A stretch of 64,000 nucleotides of DNA from Acanthochromis polyacanthus (lineage: Eukaryota > Chordata > Actinopteri > Pomacentridae), in assembly GCF_021347895.1 (NCBI RefSeq), contig NC_067128.1, positions 1,980,010 through 2,044,009 of the forward strand, given 5' to 3'. The position numbers were made by a program, and so were the translations under genes. Below, piece after piece: positions 11,761 through 23,860 of the stretch. The stretch's first letter is position 1. Each line of letters begins with the position of its first letter. The notes under the pieces were generated by a model. That model was given only the letters and a program-made list of their open reading frames with translations, had not been told where the DNA came from and searched no databases.

Positions 11761-12560
11761 AATTAGCACAAGTTGTGTTGCGGTGCGGCCCCACAGAGCC
11801 GCTACCACAGCTGTAAACTCTGGCTACCATGCGGCCAGACAGCCACCAGCATTCGGGACGGAACCAAAGACACCTCGACGCTCTGCAGCTCAATTACCAG
11901 CTATTTGGAGCCGACCACCGAACACCTCATCATCATCGCTGCCTTAACTGTGATTAATGTGCTTTGCCCTACTGGGGTTAAAACAACCGCAACGCGCCGT
12001 TTATTGGCTTCCCCTACGTGTTTGTTGACAAGCTGTCCGGGACACACTTAACATATCATCCAGCTCTGAGAGGAGGTTGCATGGCAGCTACTTCGGGGTC
12101 AGCAGGTCGTCTTATTACATTACCATCTGTTAACAATGGACCGTCCTCCGGCAGACAAATGGACACGCAGAGGGACGAGCCGTGGGAAGCTCCATCATAC
12201 GCTGCAGCGATGCGGCTTCGCGGGATACCACGGCATCGCCAGCAGTTGCAGAGAGACGTGACGCTACGGCGGCCACATGGGGAGGAAGGCAGAGGAATGC
12301 AGGACGGTAATCACAAACACATGCTGCCGAGTGAGAGGAGGAGACCAGGAGACAGACGTAGCTCCACACTCGGCCTCGGTTACTCACAAAAGGCTTTGTG
12401 AAAACATACCTAAACAGGGAGATGTAGGACATGTCATTTATTCTGCCTCGGCATCGGTCCCGCCTCAGCAGGATTTCAGCTCCGACTCAGAGGAGGAATG
12501 GGGAACACAGCCGGCCGGCTCAAGATTTAGCAATAAGGAGCAGTCAGAAATGATAAAGTA
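11761..12560. other. GC-rich island with overlapping unassigned frames
   Basis: This block is richer in GC and CpG than its AT-rich surroundings. It holds overlapping plus-strand frames at 11773-12051, 12018-12401 (127 residues, Arg/Gly/Gln-rich) and 12277-12561 (94 residues, ending in an acidic DFSSDSEEEWG stretch). I recognise no domain. The acidic serine-rich stretch resembles N-terminal regions of piggyBac-type transposases, but that is weak. Alternatives are a CpG island, an unrecognised exon or a decayed element. Confidence 0.35.
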
Positions 12561-12649
12561 GGCTTACATGTTTATTTGACATTAAGAATAGTAGCTGTTT
12601 CTCCCTCACTGTAGCCACAGCTACAGCCATCCTCGCCCTCGACAAACCG

Positions 12650-13290
12650 CGGGGCCTGTGCTATATATATATAGTGAGGAGAAACACTGCAAAAAGCCCT
12701 GGTCATTAGTCATTTCCCTGTGATGGGCCCTTTGGCATGTGTAACAGAGTTAAGACTGTGCTTACATGCTGGCTTTATGTGCTGACAACAAAAGCAAATT
12801 GCCTGAATAATGCACAGGCAATAACAATTTAATTATTAGAACACAATAGTGGAGCGTATGTGGAAAAGTTACCCAATAAATACAGAAAAAAACCCACACA
12901 TACAAAAAGGCTGCTGAGCTGTATTTCTCTTTTTAATTCCATTTTTGTTCATTTATCACCTACTGTAAATTGTTATTTATGGCGTTACGCGGCCCTTTCC
13001 AAAATTGGACACAGCTAATTTTATTTCCCGGGCTACTAAGCTTAACGATAAAGTGGGCTTGGAATTTATGGTGGTTTCCACTGGCTAACCAGGCCGCTCC
13101 AATAGCGGTATCAATCAGGGAGGGGAAACGCTGCGAGGCCGGTGCCGTGTGGAATTAAGACTCTGCTCCTGACTGCACAGCTTCCCAGTGCAGAGCTGCA
13201 ATTACATCCCAGACATTCTGTTAGCGAGGCCTGCGCCAAGACTTGCTCTGCACCAGCTGCAAAAAAAATTAGCATTTTTAAAATCTATTT
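12650..13290. other. Candidate conserved non-coding element
   Basis: Non-repetitive sequence with a short TATATATATATA run at about 12662, a string AACAATTTAATTATTAGAAC near 12823 and several paired HMG/homeobox-like words (AACAAAAG, TAATTATT). Nothing coding is seen. A regulatory function is inference. Confidence 0.3.
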
Positions 13291-13659
13291 CAGGACTGGT
13301 GAAAACATGTCACAGCTTCTTTTTTTTTAAACTAATTTTTCCCTGAACACTGAGGCTACATTTGCAGGTTTCTGGGCTGGTCTATTGTTCTGCTCAGGTG
13401 GGCTGGGTTTAAAGGATTGTGTTAAAAGTTCTTTTCAGACGTGGAAAATGTAACATTTTCAGCTTCATCAAATGCTTTTTGTCGCTCACACAAAGGCGAC
13501 AGAAATAATCTTTATATGACACTGGGACTGATGGTAGCTGAGGAAGAAAAGGGTTTTTATGTGAAGCTATTTTACAGATGCATTTAAAACATATCTGCTA
13601 TTGTAGCCTTAAATAAAGACCAGCATAAGGGATGCAGCTCTTATAATGTACATTATGTG
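13291..13659. other. Unique DNA, no gene seen
   Basis: AT-rich spacer before the minisatellite. No feature recognised. Confidence 0.35.
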
Positions 13660-15260
13660 GTTGTTGTGTCTGTTGTGTTCTTCATCTCTTTAGAACTGCT
13701 TCATTTCTGTCTCATTTGCATTTTGTCGTCATTTTCAGCATCTTGTTGAATCTTTTTGTGCTGATTTGTCGCCAGATGAAAGTCTTTGTTGCTGTTTTGT
13801 GTGTTTTTTTTGTTGTTTCGCATCCTTTTATGTTTTGTGTTTCTTTGTTTATATCTCACATTGTGTTGTCTTTTCTCATCTCCTTGTAGTTGTTCTTAAT
13901 CTTTTTCATTTAAGTTTTGCATCTCTATGTTGTCATTTGTTCTTTTTATTTGTTTTGTGTCAGTATAGTTATTTCTACATCTTTGTAGTTTGTGTCTCAT
14001 TTAACATTTTTTGGAGGTATTTTAGTTTTGTGTGTCTTTGTTGGCATTTCCCATGTTTTTGTTATGATTTTCTGGGTCTCCTTTGTTCTTTCTGTAGTTT
14101 CTTTGTAGTTGTTTTGTGTCTCTGTTAACGTCTTACACAATCTTGTAGTTATTGTGTCATTGTTGCCATATCTCACTGCGTTGTAGATATTATTTGTGGT
14201 TTTGTTGTCATTTTCTATCTGTTTGTAGATATTTTGTGTCTGTTGACATTTCATATCCGTGTCTTTTGTCATCTCTGAATATTTTTGTTGTTTTGTGTGT
14301 CTGTCATTTCACATCTCTATGTAATTATATTATGTCTCTGTTGTCATTTCTTATCTTTGTTGTTGTTTTGTGTCTTTGTTGTCATTTCTTATCTCTGTTG
14401 TTGTTTTGTGTCTTTTTGTTGTCATTTCTTATCTCTGTTGTTGTTTTGTCTTTTTGTTGTCATTTCTTATCCCTTTGTTGTTGTTTTGTGTCTTTTTGTT
14501 GTCATTTCTTATCTCTGTTGTTTTGTGTCTTTTTTGTTGTCATTTCTTATCTCTGTTGTTTTGTCTTTTTGTTGTCATTTCTTATCTCTGTTTTGTGTCT
14601 TTTTGTTGTCATTTCTTATCTCTGTTGTTGTTTTGTGTCTTTTTGTTGTCATTTCTTATCTCTGTTGTTGTTTTGTGTCTTTTTGTTGTCATTTCTTATC
14701 CCTTTGCTGTTGTTTTGTCTTTTTTGTTGTCATTTCTTATCTCTGTTGTTTTGTGTCTTTTTTGTTGTCATTTCATATCTCTGTTGTTTTGTCTTTTTGT
14801 TGTCATTTCTTATCTCTGTTTTGTGTCTTTTTGTTGTCATTTCTTATCTCTGTTGTTTTGTGTCTTCGTTGTCATTTCTTATCTCTGTTGTCGTTTTGTG
14901 TCTTTTTGTTGTCATTTCTTATCTCTTTGTTGCTGTTTTGTGTCTTTTTGTTGTCATTTCTTATCTCTTTGTTGTATTTGTTTTGTCGTTTTTTTCTTAT
15001 CTCTTTGTTGTTTTGTATCTTTTTGTTGTTATTTCTTATCTCTGTTGTATTTTTGTTTTTTGTCGTTTTTTCTTATCTCTGTTGTTTTGTATCTTTTTGT
15101 TGTTATTTCTTATCTCTTTGTTGCCGTTTTGTGTCTTTTGTTGTCACTTCTTATCTCTGTATTGTTGCTCTGTGTGTTACTCTCATCATTTTTAATAGTT
15201 GTTGAGCTGGTTTGTGTCTGTGTTGTAATTTCACATCTTTATAGTAGTTTTTTCACATCC
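13660..15260 (+). repeat. 1.6-kb T/G-rich minisatellite with higher-order repeats
   Basis: Units of about 34-40 bp follow the pattern CTCTGTTGTTGTTTTGTGTC then TTTTTGTTGTCATTTCTTAT. Variants differ mostly by GTT triplets. The flanks (13660-14330 and 15150-15260) hold diverged units, while the centre (14340-14980) is nearly homogeneous. A block starting near 14471 recurs near 14700, giving a higher-order period of about 229 bp. Another near-duplicate pair of about 75 bp lies at 14970-15120. The plus strand has almost no purine-led stop words, so all three forward frames stay open for about 300 residues and encode meaningless Cys/Leu/Phe/Val-rich strings. Confidence 0.95.
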
Positions 15261-17129
15261 AGAGTAACTTGTGGACATAGTAGTAGTTTTATATGGATAT
15301 ACAGATGCTTATAACGATGCCAAGCACACAAAAATCCCACGAACTCTAAAATTAATTCATTCACAGTTTTCCACAGTTTCTTCTATATTTTCTTTGAGTG
15401 TAGGAAACTCACCACAGTGATGCTAATCAGAGCAATCCTGGAGGTTCTGTGGTCTTTACATCCATCTGATCTGAATCGTTTTGTGTGCGATCAGTAAACT
15501 GTACAACATTTTCTTATGATACACTTACACAGTGTTATCAGATATCTATCATTACTATATCCATCTTCAGCGCCTTCGCAGAGGATTAAAGGAAAGTTCT
15601 ACTCTGAATACTGGATATTAGGATATGGTTTTCTTTGGACCATCTTTCCTCTGTGATCGTTTGGAACTAAAATAACCTCCCAGCCTTTGAAAAGCCGGAG
15701 CACCAGCGCTGCTTCATCCGCTAAAAAAAACATGCCGTCCTGACTCTTACCCTGAAATTACCTCCGCACCGAGTAGTGGGCAGGCCAAGACGCTGCTGCA
15801 GAGTGTAGCCAAACATGCAGCCAGATCCAGATTTGGTGCTTAATGAGGTGTGATGCGGCGTTGTGTCGAGGCTGTGGGGTGAACCGGGTCTGAGGGCCAC
15901 AAACAACAAATGGACCACGCTCTGCCGCTGCGCTAACATGATCTTCTGCTGCGTTTGAGAAGTCCAGAGCGGACTCCGAAGCGTTCGCGGCGAATCGTCT
16001 GGTTATTACTTCAGCGTGATTGTCAAGGAGATCTAATATTAGCTCTTGATGAAAGTCTTCTCCGCAGGGGTTCTCATTGTGGAGGCAGGAAGTGGAGGGT
16101 AGCGGAGTTCCATCCCTAAGGCAAACTCTGTATGACAAGAAGAAACATGTTTGTAGTACAAAAGAAGCGATGTTGAACTATGGCAGATTGCTTACATCTC
16201 TTACAGCACCGGTTCCTCTGGGAGCTTTCAACCACGGAACAGAGAGAAAGTTCTCGCTGCATTACAGAAACACTGGTTCTCCACTTCTTTATTCATCACA
16301 TTAGCTGCTGCTTTGGATTAATCACTGTGTTTATACGCTATGGCGCTAACCGTCACCGTTAGCATGCCGGGCTAATAAGTACATTGCCCAACTGCAGCTG
16401 TAAAGAGCTTTACTGTAATGCTATAATCTAACTACATGAGTTTATGGAGACACAACTGAGCAGGTTTGTTCTGTTTTCTACCAGTCTTGAGAACAAAAAC
16501 GGTAATGTAAATCAGTAATGTATTTGTGTGACAGCATTTTGTTGGTTAAACACATAAGCTGTCATCGGATATGACCAGTACTTAAATGTGTTTTTCTTTT
16601 TCTCCACGCCTCAATGATGTGTTTTCTTTTACATCAGTTAAGATATTTGTGGGAAAAGTGCTTAGAAATCCGTGGGAATGGAGAAAATCAAGCGTCGGAC
16701 ATCCAAGAGAACATCCAAGTTCTGTCTCCAGTGTTCAAACGAAACCTTGACCATCACGTTAGAGGCCAGAAACATGAAGCTACAGTTGTAAAATTGCCAA
16801 TGTTATTATTGTAAACTGCATTAAGTGCCATGCAGAAAGCAGCAGCAGGAAGTAGGGCAGGGTTTAGCAGACGGTCAGGAGGAAAATGTGCTGTTGAGAG
16901 TGCACGATTTTGTTTCTCAAAATTGAAATCAATATTCCCTGACAAAGGCCGACTATATCAGCTACTCCATGTCCCTCATCGTCTTAGCAGCTCTAGTGAC
17001 AGCAGGAGAAAGAGGGGAGTAAGTCAAGAGTGGGAGAGACTCTCTGAGACAGAGCACAGACGAGAAGCATCCTTGAGGTTGACATCGATGTGGAGAACTA
17101 ATCTGTCCGGCGGCTGTGATTCAGACCCA
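15261..17129. other. Unique DNA, no gene seen
   Basis: Non-repetitive sequence. Minus-strand frames at 15721-16138 and plus-strand frames at 16077-16362 and 16830-17135 have no recognisable domains and overlap each other in different frames, so I treat them as chance. Confidence 0.35.
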
Positions 17130-17660
17130 AGGTGAGCCTTGTGACATTTTGAGCTGATTAGGAATTTCACCAGCCTTAGCCTTTTGTGTTGTGTCAACCG
17201 CTCTGACATTGCATTACGCACTTTCATTATCATGCAGTCACATCTAATAAGGGCGCCATCCTCCAACCCGGTGAGGAGCGTACGAGGGACTCCTTAATGC
17301 ACGGCGGCCTGAGAGGACGGCTAAGAAGACAAATCAAGCCTGTAACTGGTAGATAAGTGCGACTGGGCTTTTGGCCCAGAACAAATTGCATTACTGTCAC
17401 ATTATGTCGCTGGTATGCATGAATTAAGCACTGACTGGGTGACTCTCAGCCCCTTCTGTCTAACTTTCTCTCAGAACCGTTCTCCACTATTTTATTCAGT
17501 ATTCTGCAGCAGAGCGGAGAGACGGGCCCTATTTACACGGGAACAATCTGACACTTTCTCTGCTCGGCTGCAGGAATGTGAGAATTGCACTGGGAGAGGA
17601 GTGTGGTTAGTCGATGGCCTTTTCTGCACTGATTCAGACATTGCAGGATGATGACAGAGC
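17130..17660. other. Candidate conserved non-coding element
   Basis: Even composition, no repeat similarity, and words such as GCATTACGCAC near 17210, TGCATGAATTAAGCAC near 17416 and GGGCTTTTGGCCC near 17365. It resembles conserved regulatory DNA, but conservation cannot be tested here. Confidence 0.3.
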
Positions 17661-17828
17661 GACTCCTCAGACCAGATATGCATTTTTATTCAGGTCAAAT
17701 GTCAGCTTTGCAGAATAGCGTGTGCCCGCCGGCAGAAACAGAAAAAAGGCCAAAGACTTTTTGGAGTTTGATTTCTCTGCCAGTGGCAAGTCTGAGATCT
17801 GCTGTCAGACATGAAGCAGAGCGATGTG

Positions 17829-17868
17829 TCATGTTTAGACTGACGAGTCATGTTTAGACTGACGAGTC
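17829..17868. repeat. 19-bp tandem duplication
   Basis: The string CATGTTTAGACTGACGAGT occurs twice in direct tandem, immediately before CGTCC. Confidence 0.9.
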
Positions 17869-18003
17869 GTCCAAACAGATCCACGCTAAGATCCGTCCAT
17901 GAAGGCAGCGTCTGAGAGGACAGCAGCTGAACGGAGCTGTCTCTCCTCGTCTCATCGCATGTCCTCATGGATCTAGACGTGGCTGCTGATGAAGTAGGTA
18001 GAC

Positions 18004-18905
18004 CAGGGGTGTCCAACATGAGGCCAATGGGCCAAAAGTGGTCCTCCAGAGGGTCCAATCCGGCCCTCAAAGTGTAAAAATTACAGAGAAGACATTAACT
18101 GCAGATTGTAAATTAGTAAAACTATAAATTTAAAATAATTTGTAGACGAGGACAGGTTGTTTTGATCATGAAGTAAAATACTAGATTGCTCATCGTTCTG
18201 TTGTCATTTTGTGTCTCATTTTTGTAACATTGTCATGTTTTTCTGACTTCTGTCGGTCTCATGTTTTTGTCGTTTTGTTTCTCGTTTTATCATTGTGTGT
18301 TTCCTTTTGTCTCGCTTGTCTTTTTTTTCTTATTTTTGTCATTTTGTGTTTCACTTTAATCGCTGTTCTATGTCATTTTTGTCGTGTTTTTTTGTCTCAC
18401 TTGTGTTGTGTATTTTTTGTTGCTTTGAAACATATCGTCTAATTTTTTCTCTTGTTTGTCTCATTTTTTTTTGGCATTTTGTGTCTCATTTTGGTAATAT
18501 TTTGTTTTGTTTTTGTTGATTTTTATCTTTTTTTGACTCACTTGTGTAATTTTTGATCATAAAGTAAAATCCTCTGTGGTTCAGTTCCAAGTGACTAAAT
18601 GTTTTGTTCCTTTGTAGACACTCTGTGATCTGGAAGTTGTAATGTGGAAATGATAAACTGAGGATGAATGTTGATGAAACTGAACTTATTTTTCTTCAGG
18701 AATTTCAGGTTGTTCATAAAGTTTTGTAAAAAGATAATTCCTTAAATGTGAACACTTTCAGAATGAACTTTTTTGCACTAAAACAAAGGAACCATCAGGA
18801 GTTGTGATTATTTATAGGTCATTATGCTGTGATTTTACTGGTCCGTTTCACTTCAGATCAAACTGGACTGAATGTGAACCTAAACTAAGATGAGTTTGAC
18901 TCCTG
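18004..18905 (+). mobile_element. hAT-N copy B, full length
   Basis: Begins CAGGGGTGTCCAACATGAGG and ends GAGTTTGACTCCTG. The flanks AGGTAGAC and CTGTAGAC match at six of eight bases, consistent with an aged 8-bp hAT target duplication. Conserved modules in order are a CCTCCAGAGGGTCCAATCC head, a GTAAAATACTAGATTG boundary, an array of TTTTGTC words at about 18200-18545, and a 3' domain from about 18580. It encodes no transposase, so movement would need a partner in trans. Confidence 0.9.
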
Positions 18906-20149
18906 CTGTAGACAAAGAGCCTCTCTGCAGACTCCTGAGTTCACAAAAGTCACATCCTGCAGAAGCATGTGTGCATGAGATATGAATTTGGCAGAAGCGA
19001 GCGAGCGGCCAAAGGGGAAGGACAGAACAATGTCACGATACACAAAACGAATGTGACTCATCTGTATCTGTCTAATTGTTTGTTTCCTGAGCGATGCGGC
19101 CAAAGAATGACACAATGAGACAGGAAGGAGGGCAGAGATGGCTTCAGATCAGGCGTTCTCTGCTTAGTTCTATTTAAAAAGGGGGAAACATGACCTGCAG
19201 GCTGTCTTTGTATAATGAACAATATAGTGCAGCTCGGTGCCCGTTTCATATCCTCATCGTGTCGTCTCTCTGCTGCCGTAAGCACAGAAAGCCTCGGCTA
19301 TTCTTAGCCCACTCCCCCGCAGGTGAATTATGGATGACATGAAAAGCTCATAATGATATTTGGCTGATCAAGTATCATGCTAAAATGCCACTTAAAGTGT
19401 GATATATCTCGCTGGGATGGAGAGCTACCCCTCTCTACCCCCCCGACAGCCCTCTTTCCCCAGACAGCCTGATGGGGGAGGAGGGAGTCGGATCGGCGAG
19501 GCGGCTGAACGGACGAGATATGAGGCAGACGGTGAGGGTGACAGACAAACAGCCGTGGTCAGTGGGGGCGAGCAGCGGGGAGGAACGCTGTCTGGGCGTA
19601 GATAATGAGCCGCCGCCTCGCTCCGTTACTGCAGCGCGTCCAACGGCGGATCCCCTGGAGACCTCAATTCCACTTAAAGGCAGCAGCACATCGACACGTG
19701 ACTCGGCCAGGTGTGTCTCGTTAATGCCCAAATTTACGGCTTTGACTTTTTCCCGATTTTTAAATGCTGCCGTTACAGCCTGGTAGAGAGTCAATTATCC
19801 CTCACCTGAGCAGGACGTCGCCTCCACAAGGTCATACTCCCACCACCCAGTCGGATCAATGCTATCTATGAGGCACACATGATGCATTTCTGTGGGCTTT
19901 GCTCAGGTTGTCCATCCGATGTGGCGACCTTGAAGCAGAGCGGGATGAACAGGGAGGGTCTCCATGGCTTTGTCAGTGTGTGTTTTCTGCGATGACATCA
20001 ATCACTTTCTATACAGCGCTGGAGTCAGAAGGTTTCTGTTCCCACACGCCGCATATCTGCTGAGTGGAGGGAAGATTCCCACCGAAATAGATTCTATTTG
20101 TGGCGGCAACTGACCAGAAGAGGTGGTGAGGAGCTTTAATATAAAATAA
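18906..20149. other. Unique DNA; GC-rich block at 19.4-19.7 kb
   Basis: The stretch 19310-19790 is CpG-bearing. Open frames overlap there on both strands (19435-19794 minus, 19472-19786 plus) without recognisable domains, which suggests composition rather than coding. Near 19320 the string GAATTATGGATGACATGAAA and similar words look enhancer-like. No gene assigned. Confidence 0.3.
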
Positions 20150-20690
20150 TTCAAATGAAACCAATTATTGAGTCAATATATAATTGCGGAAGTTTTTGTA
20201 ACATAGTTGGCAGGTATTGGTCGATGTTTTTGCTGTTTTCAGGCCTAAAACCAACATGGCCGCCTGGAACAAAACACCACATGGTATTTGAGAGAAAGAT
20301 TCTTCTAAATATTACATATACAGTTGAGTTAAATTGAAATGCAAAGTTATTTCTACAGATATTGTAGTAAACCTGTTGATTACTTTATATGAAATAAGTC
20401 AGAAAGTCTTGGAGTCTTCCAGTGTTTTCTTCAGGAGGAAATGACATCATGTGGAGCAGGTCATGTGATCTGGAATTAACACACTTCCTGGAGAGGAGTT
20501 TTTGGAACGGGGAACTTAGTTGGAAGAGATTTGTTACTTTCCATATAAAATTTGATATATTGCCAAAAAAGAAATATCTGTCATGATTATCTCAACTTAA
20601 TAAAAGAACACAATCAAAACAATTTCTGAATCAGCTCATTTTATTATTGTTTAGCTCATTAGAAGGTGGTTGGTATTTTACTCATGATAT
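20150..20690 (+). repeat. Interspersed repeat R-B, copy 3 (uninterrupted)
   Basis: This is the clearest copy of R-B. It carries AATATATAATTGCGGAAGTT, CACCACATGGTATTTGAGAG, GTGATCTGGAATTAACACAC and CATTAGAAGGTGGTTGGTAT, and is inverted relative to 7310-7830. It provides the empty site for the MITE in copy 1: AATATTACATATACAG here against AATATTATATACACCC there. Confidence 0.85.
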
Positions 20691-20815
20691 GTCATGTAGC
20701 ATCTAAAAAAAACAACATATTGATGACAAAACGAGGTAAAAACTTCATTTTCCCCACATATGATCTTTAAATCTAATAGTTGCCACCGCTGACAGCTTAA
20801 AGCATCACAATTTAA

Positions 20816-21332
20816 AGGCATTATGGAGGATTTTTTTTGTTTGTTTAATTTGTCTGATTCACATAAAATTATATACTGACCTTTAGTGGACTTGTATGTA
20901 TGGTTTCTAAAAAAATAAAAAAAAAAAACAACTGTGGACATGGCAGAACCTGAAAAACATCAGCCAATCAACGCGCTCGGACCGAGGCGTTTGGTTTGCT
21001 CCCTTTCCTGTCAATCAAAAATCTTCCGGCTCAGGCCTAGTTACGTAGATTACGTACGCCTTGGACTTACGTGTTTTCTGTATGTGTTGCTTTGGTATAG
21101 CTTCGTAGTTAGCTGGCGACTTGTTTTGCTCATCTTTTTTTACATAATGGCAGATAAAGATCCAGGGGGACCCAGCCGTAAAAGACAACTTCACGAGTCC
21201 TACGCAAGTTTCTGGAGGGGGGCGTTTCTTCGTAAATGTTAAGAGGGGGGAGGTTAGAGGGGGGTGAGGGAGAGGTTGTATGTGCGCATGCTACGTTCAA
21301 AGTCGTAGGAAATTAAATCTCCTCTAATGCCT
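20816..21332 (+). mobile_element. TTAA-flanked MITE, piggyBac-like
   Basis: TTAA at 20812-20815 and 21333-21336 flanks inverted ends AGGCATTATGGAGGA and TCCTCTAATGCCT, as expected for piggyBac-type targeting. The interior has a short frame from about 21148 beginning MADKDPGGPSRKRQLHESYA and stopping at 21241, possibly the remnant of a transposase or captured 5' exon. Ends of this type are common in teleost genomes. It is non-autonomous. Confidence 0.7.
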
Positions 21333-21336
21333 TTAA

Positions 21337-22005
21337 TCATTTCTCTTAGATTAGCAGAATGTTTCTGGATGTTAAAAGATTTGTAGAAATGCTATTTTCA
21401 GTTAGAGAATTCAGATCTCAGGGCCACTGAAGCTTTTGCTGTAAATTCTGTATTTATGCAACCAAAAGCAAAACCTCACTGTATAATTCATTCACAAATA
21501 TAACCTGCAGTTGACTCAGCTCCAGTCGCCTTAGAACGAGTAAAAGGAGATTAAATGTTGCAGGAGTCGCATAAATACGCAGAACACTGAGATATAATGG
21601 ATATTAATGAGAGCGCGGGCTGAGAGTTGTTGTCCAAAACAATCCATCTTCAGCGTTCTGATGCCACTTCAGCGGTTCCGGCAGCTTCTCTCACTGAAAC
21701 TCCTGCATACGTATGAACTTAATTACCTCTCGAGGGACTTCCTCGGCAGCCATCGCCACGTTCAAAGCCTCCTTGATGCCAAACACAACGCGACCCTTTG
21801 CAGGTGTGGCCCTGCTGTTCACGGGAACCGTCTTGCTGAGCGGAAAGTGTTTAAGCGCTTCCAGCGGGGGTGCTAAAGGAAAATTATCTCAAGCATGAAT
21901 GCTAAACGACCCGAGGTGTCCGTCGGTATGTGCCTGTCTCGGATATGTGCCTGGCCCCGGTCCAGTGGAAAGAAAACAGGAGTCCTGCTGCAGAAAACCA
22001 AAAAG
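21337..22005. other. Unique DNA, no gene seen
   Basis: Frames at 21607-21898 lack known motifs. No repeats are identified. Confidence 0.35.
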
Positions 22006-22013
22006 CTGTAATG

Positions 22014-23256
22014 CAGAGGTGTCAAATTCATTCTAGTTCAGGTTCTCCTTTCAGCCCAGTTTCATCTCCAGTGGACCGGATCAGCGAAATGACAGCAGAA
22101 TAACCTATAAATAACCACAACTCTTATTGTTTACCTTTGTTTTAGTGCAAAAAAAAATGCATTCTGAAAATGTTCACTTTTAAGGAATTATCTTTTTACT
22201 AAACATCATGAACAACCTGAAATTTATGAAGAAAAATAAATTCAGTTTCATCCACATTCATCCTCAGTTTATCATTTCCTCATTACAACTTCCAGATCAC
22301 AGAGTGTCTACAAAGGAACACAACATTTAGTCACCTGGAACTGAACGATAGAGTTTTACGTTATGAACAAAAGGACAAACGCCAGAGAAAAAGGCAAAAA
22401 ACAACAAGAACAAGAATAAATATGACAAAAATGAGATGCAAAACGATATAAAGAAGACACAAGATGGCAAAAAATTAGACAAATGACAGGAAACAAAAAA
22501 AATAGACAAAAGAATTGGGCAAAAAAATTGCAAAGCGATAAAAAATGGACACAAACGACACAAAAATGACAAAAGCGGGAAATAAAACGACAAAACAACG
22601 AACACACGAGACAAACGGTGAAAGTCTGACAAAAAAATCAACAAAAACAAGACAAAATATTACAAAAATGAGACACAAGATGACAAAAGTGAGAAACAAA
22701 ATGACAAACAAATGAGACAGACAAACATAAAACACAACAAAAAAGCCAAAAAAATTACAAAAAGTTACAAAGCGACAAAAAATGAACAAAAACAAGACAA
22801 AAAAAATCACACAAATGGCAGAAACGAGACAAGAAATGACAATAAAAGGAAACAAAACGACACAAAATAAAGAAAGTCGAGAAAGTCGAGAAAGAAACTG
22901 ACAACTAAAGCGAAACACAAAATGATAAAAAAAAGACAAAAAACACAAGCGAGACAAAAAGGAAACAAACGACAAAAACGAGAAACAACACGACAAACAC
23001 GAAAATCAGACAAGAAATGACAAAAAAACGACTAACAGACAAAATATAACAAAAAACGAGACGCAAAATGACAAAAGAACACTGAACAACCTTGATCTAA
23101 ACAACTTGTCATGGTCTAGAAATGATTTTAAAGTTATAGTTTAATAATTTACAATCTACATTTAATGTCTTCTCTGTAATTTTTACACTCTGAGGGCCGG
23201 ATTGGACCCTCTGGAGGACCACTTTTGGACCACGAGCCTCATGTTGGACACCCCTG
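22014..23256 (-). mobile_element. hAT-N copy C, full length, perfect 8-bp target duplication
   Basis: Flanked by CTGTAATG at 22006-22013 and 23257-23264 with no mismatch, the strongest evidence in the window for hAT-type insertion. The element is on the minus strand: its right end GTTGGACACCCCTG is the family's 5' terminus. The interior array runs at about 22370-23090 and appears on the plus strand as GACAAAAATGAGACACAAAA words. It is one of the two longest arrays among the eight copies. The minus-strand frames over it are low-complexity artefacts. Confidence 0.95.
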
Positions 23257-23264
23257 CTGTAATG

Positions 23265-23860
23265 CTGCTCCACTTTGTCTTTATGAGGCGTCTTTAGTGT
23301 CGCGTGTAAAAATTCTCCCCGTCCGACTCCTTTTTGTTGTTTTTTTTTTTTTTTATTTTGCTAGAAAGGAATTTGCTCCGTGGGGGCTGTAGATCGCTGT
23401 CAGATGTGACACGGTGTTTGTTTTCACAGCTTCTTTTCATAGCCGATGAGCGCGCTTCAACATGACAGATACCAGCGAGAACATCAGTCTGGTGTGCCCT
23501 TCAGAGATGTCCCCTGGAAATAAGCCTCGTTTTTTTTTATTTCCTGATACACGCAGAGACAAACAGAACTCCTCTGCACTCGTGCCAACTGCGCTTTTAA
23601 TATTTCCACCATGTTACACGTGTTTTTTTTGCTCCTGAAATAAATCACACATTTATATTGTAAATGTGCCCAGGTAGTACCCGGGTGCAGCGGGACCACT
23701 TATTCATTCAGCGCATGAGTTACTACCACAGGACATGATGAAATTTAACCTCCAAAAACTAATAATATAAACACACAGGCAGCAGTAGGAGTCACAGGAT
23801 CCAAAATGAATCTGAGAGGCAAAAAACTCCCAGCCACCGAGCTATGTAAATGTATCCACA
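23265..23860. other. Unique DNA, no gene seen
   Basis: Contains a T-run at about 23339-23354. No element or exon recognised. Confidence 0.35.

Noticed and set aside
13660..15260. CRISPR-like array
   Set aside because: Units are contiguous and of variable length with no unique spacers, and the sequence is vertebrate.
14152..15314. Three long forward open frames (306-347 residues) that look like multi-pass membrane proteins
   Set aside because: They exist in all three frames at once over a T/G-rich minisatellite that lacks stop words. The hydrophobic Cys/Leu/Phe/Val strings are compositional.
17829..17875. CTGACGAGTC words suggestive of a hammerhead core
   Set aside because: No GAAA partner or flanking stems are present. 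It is simply a 19-bp tandem duplication.
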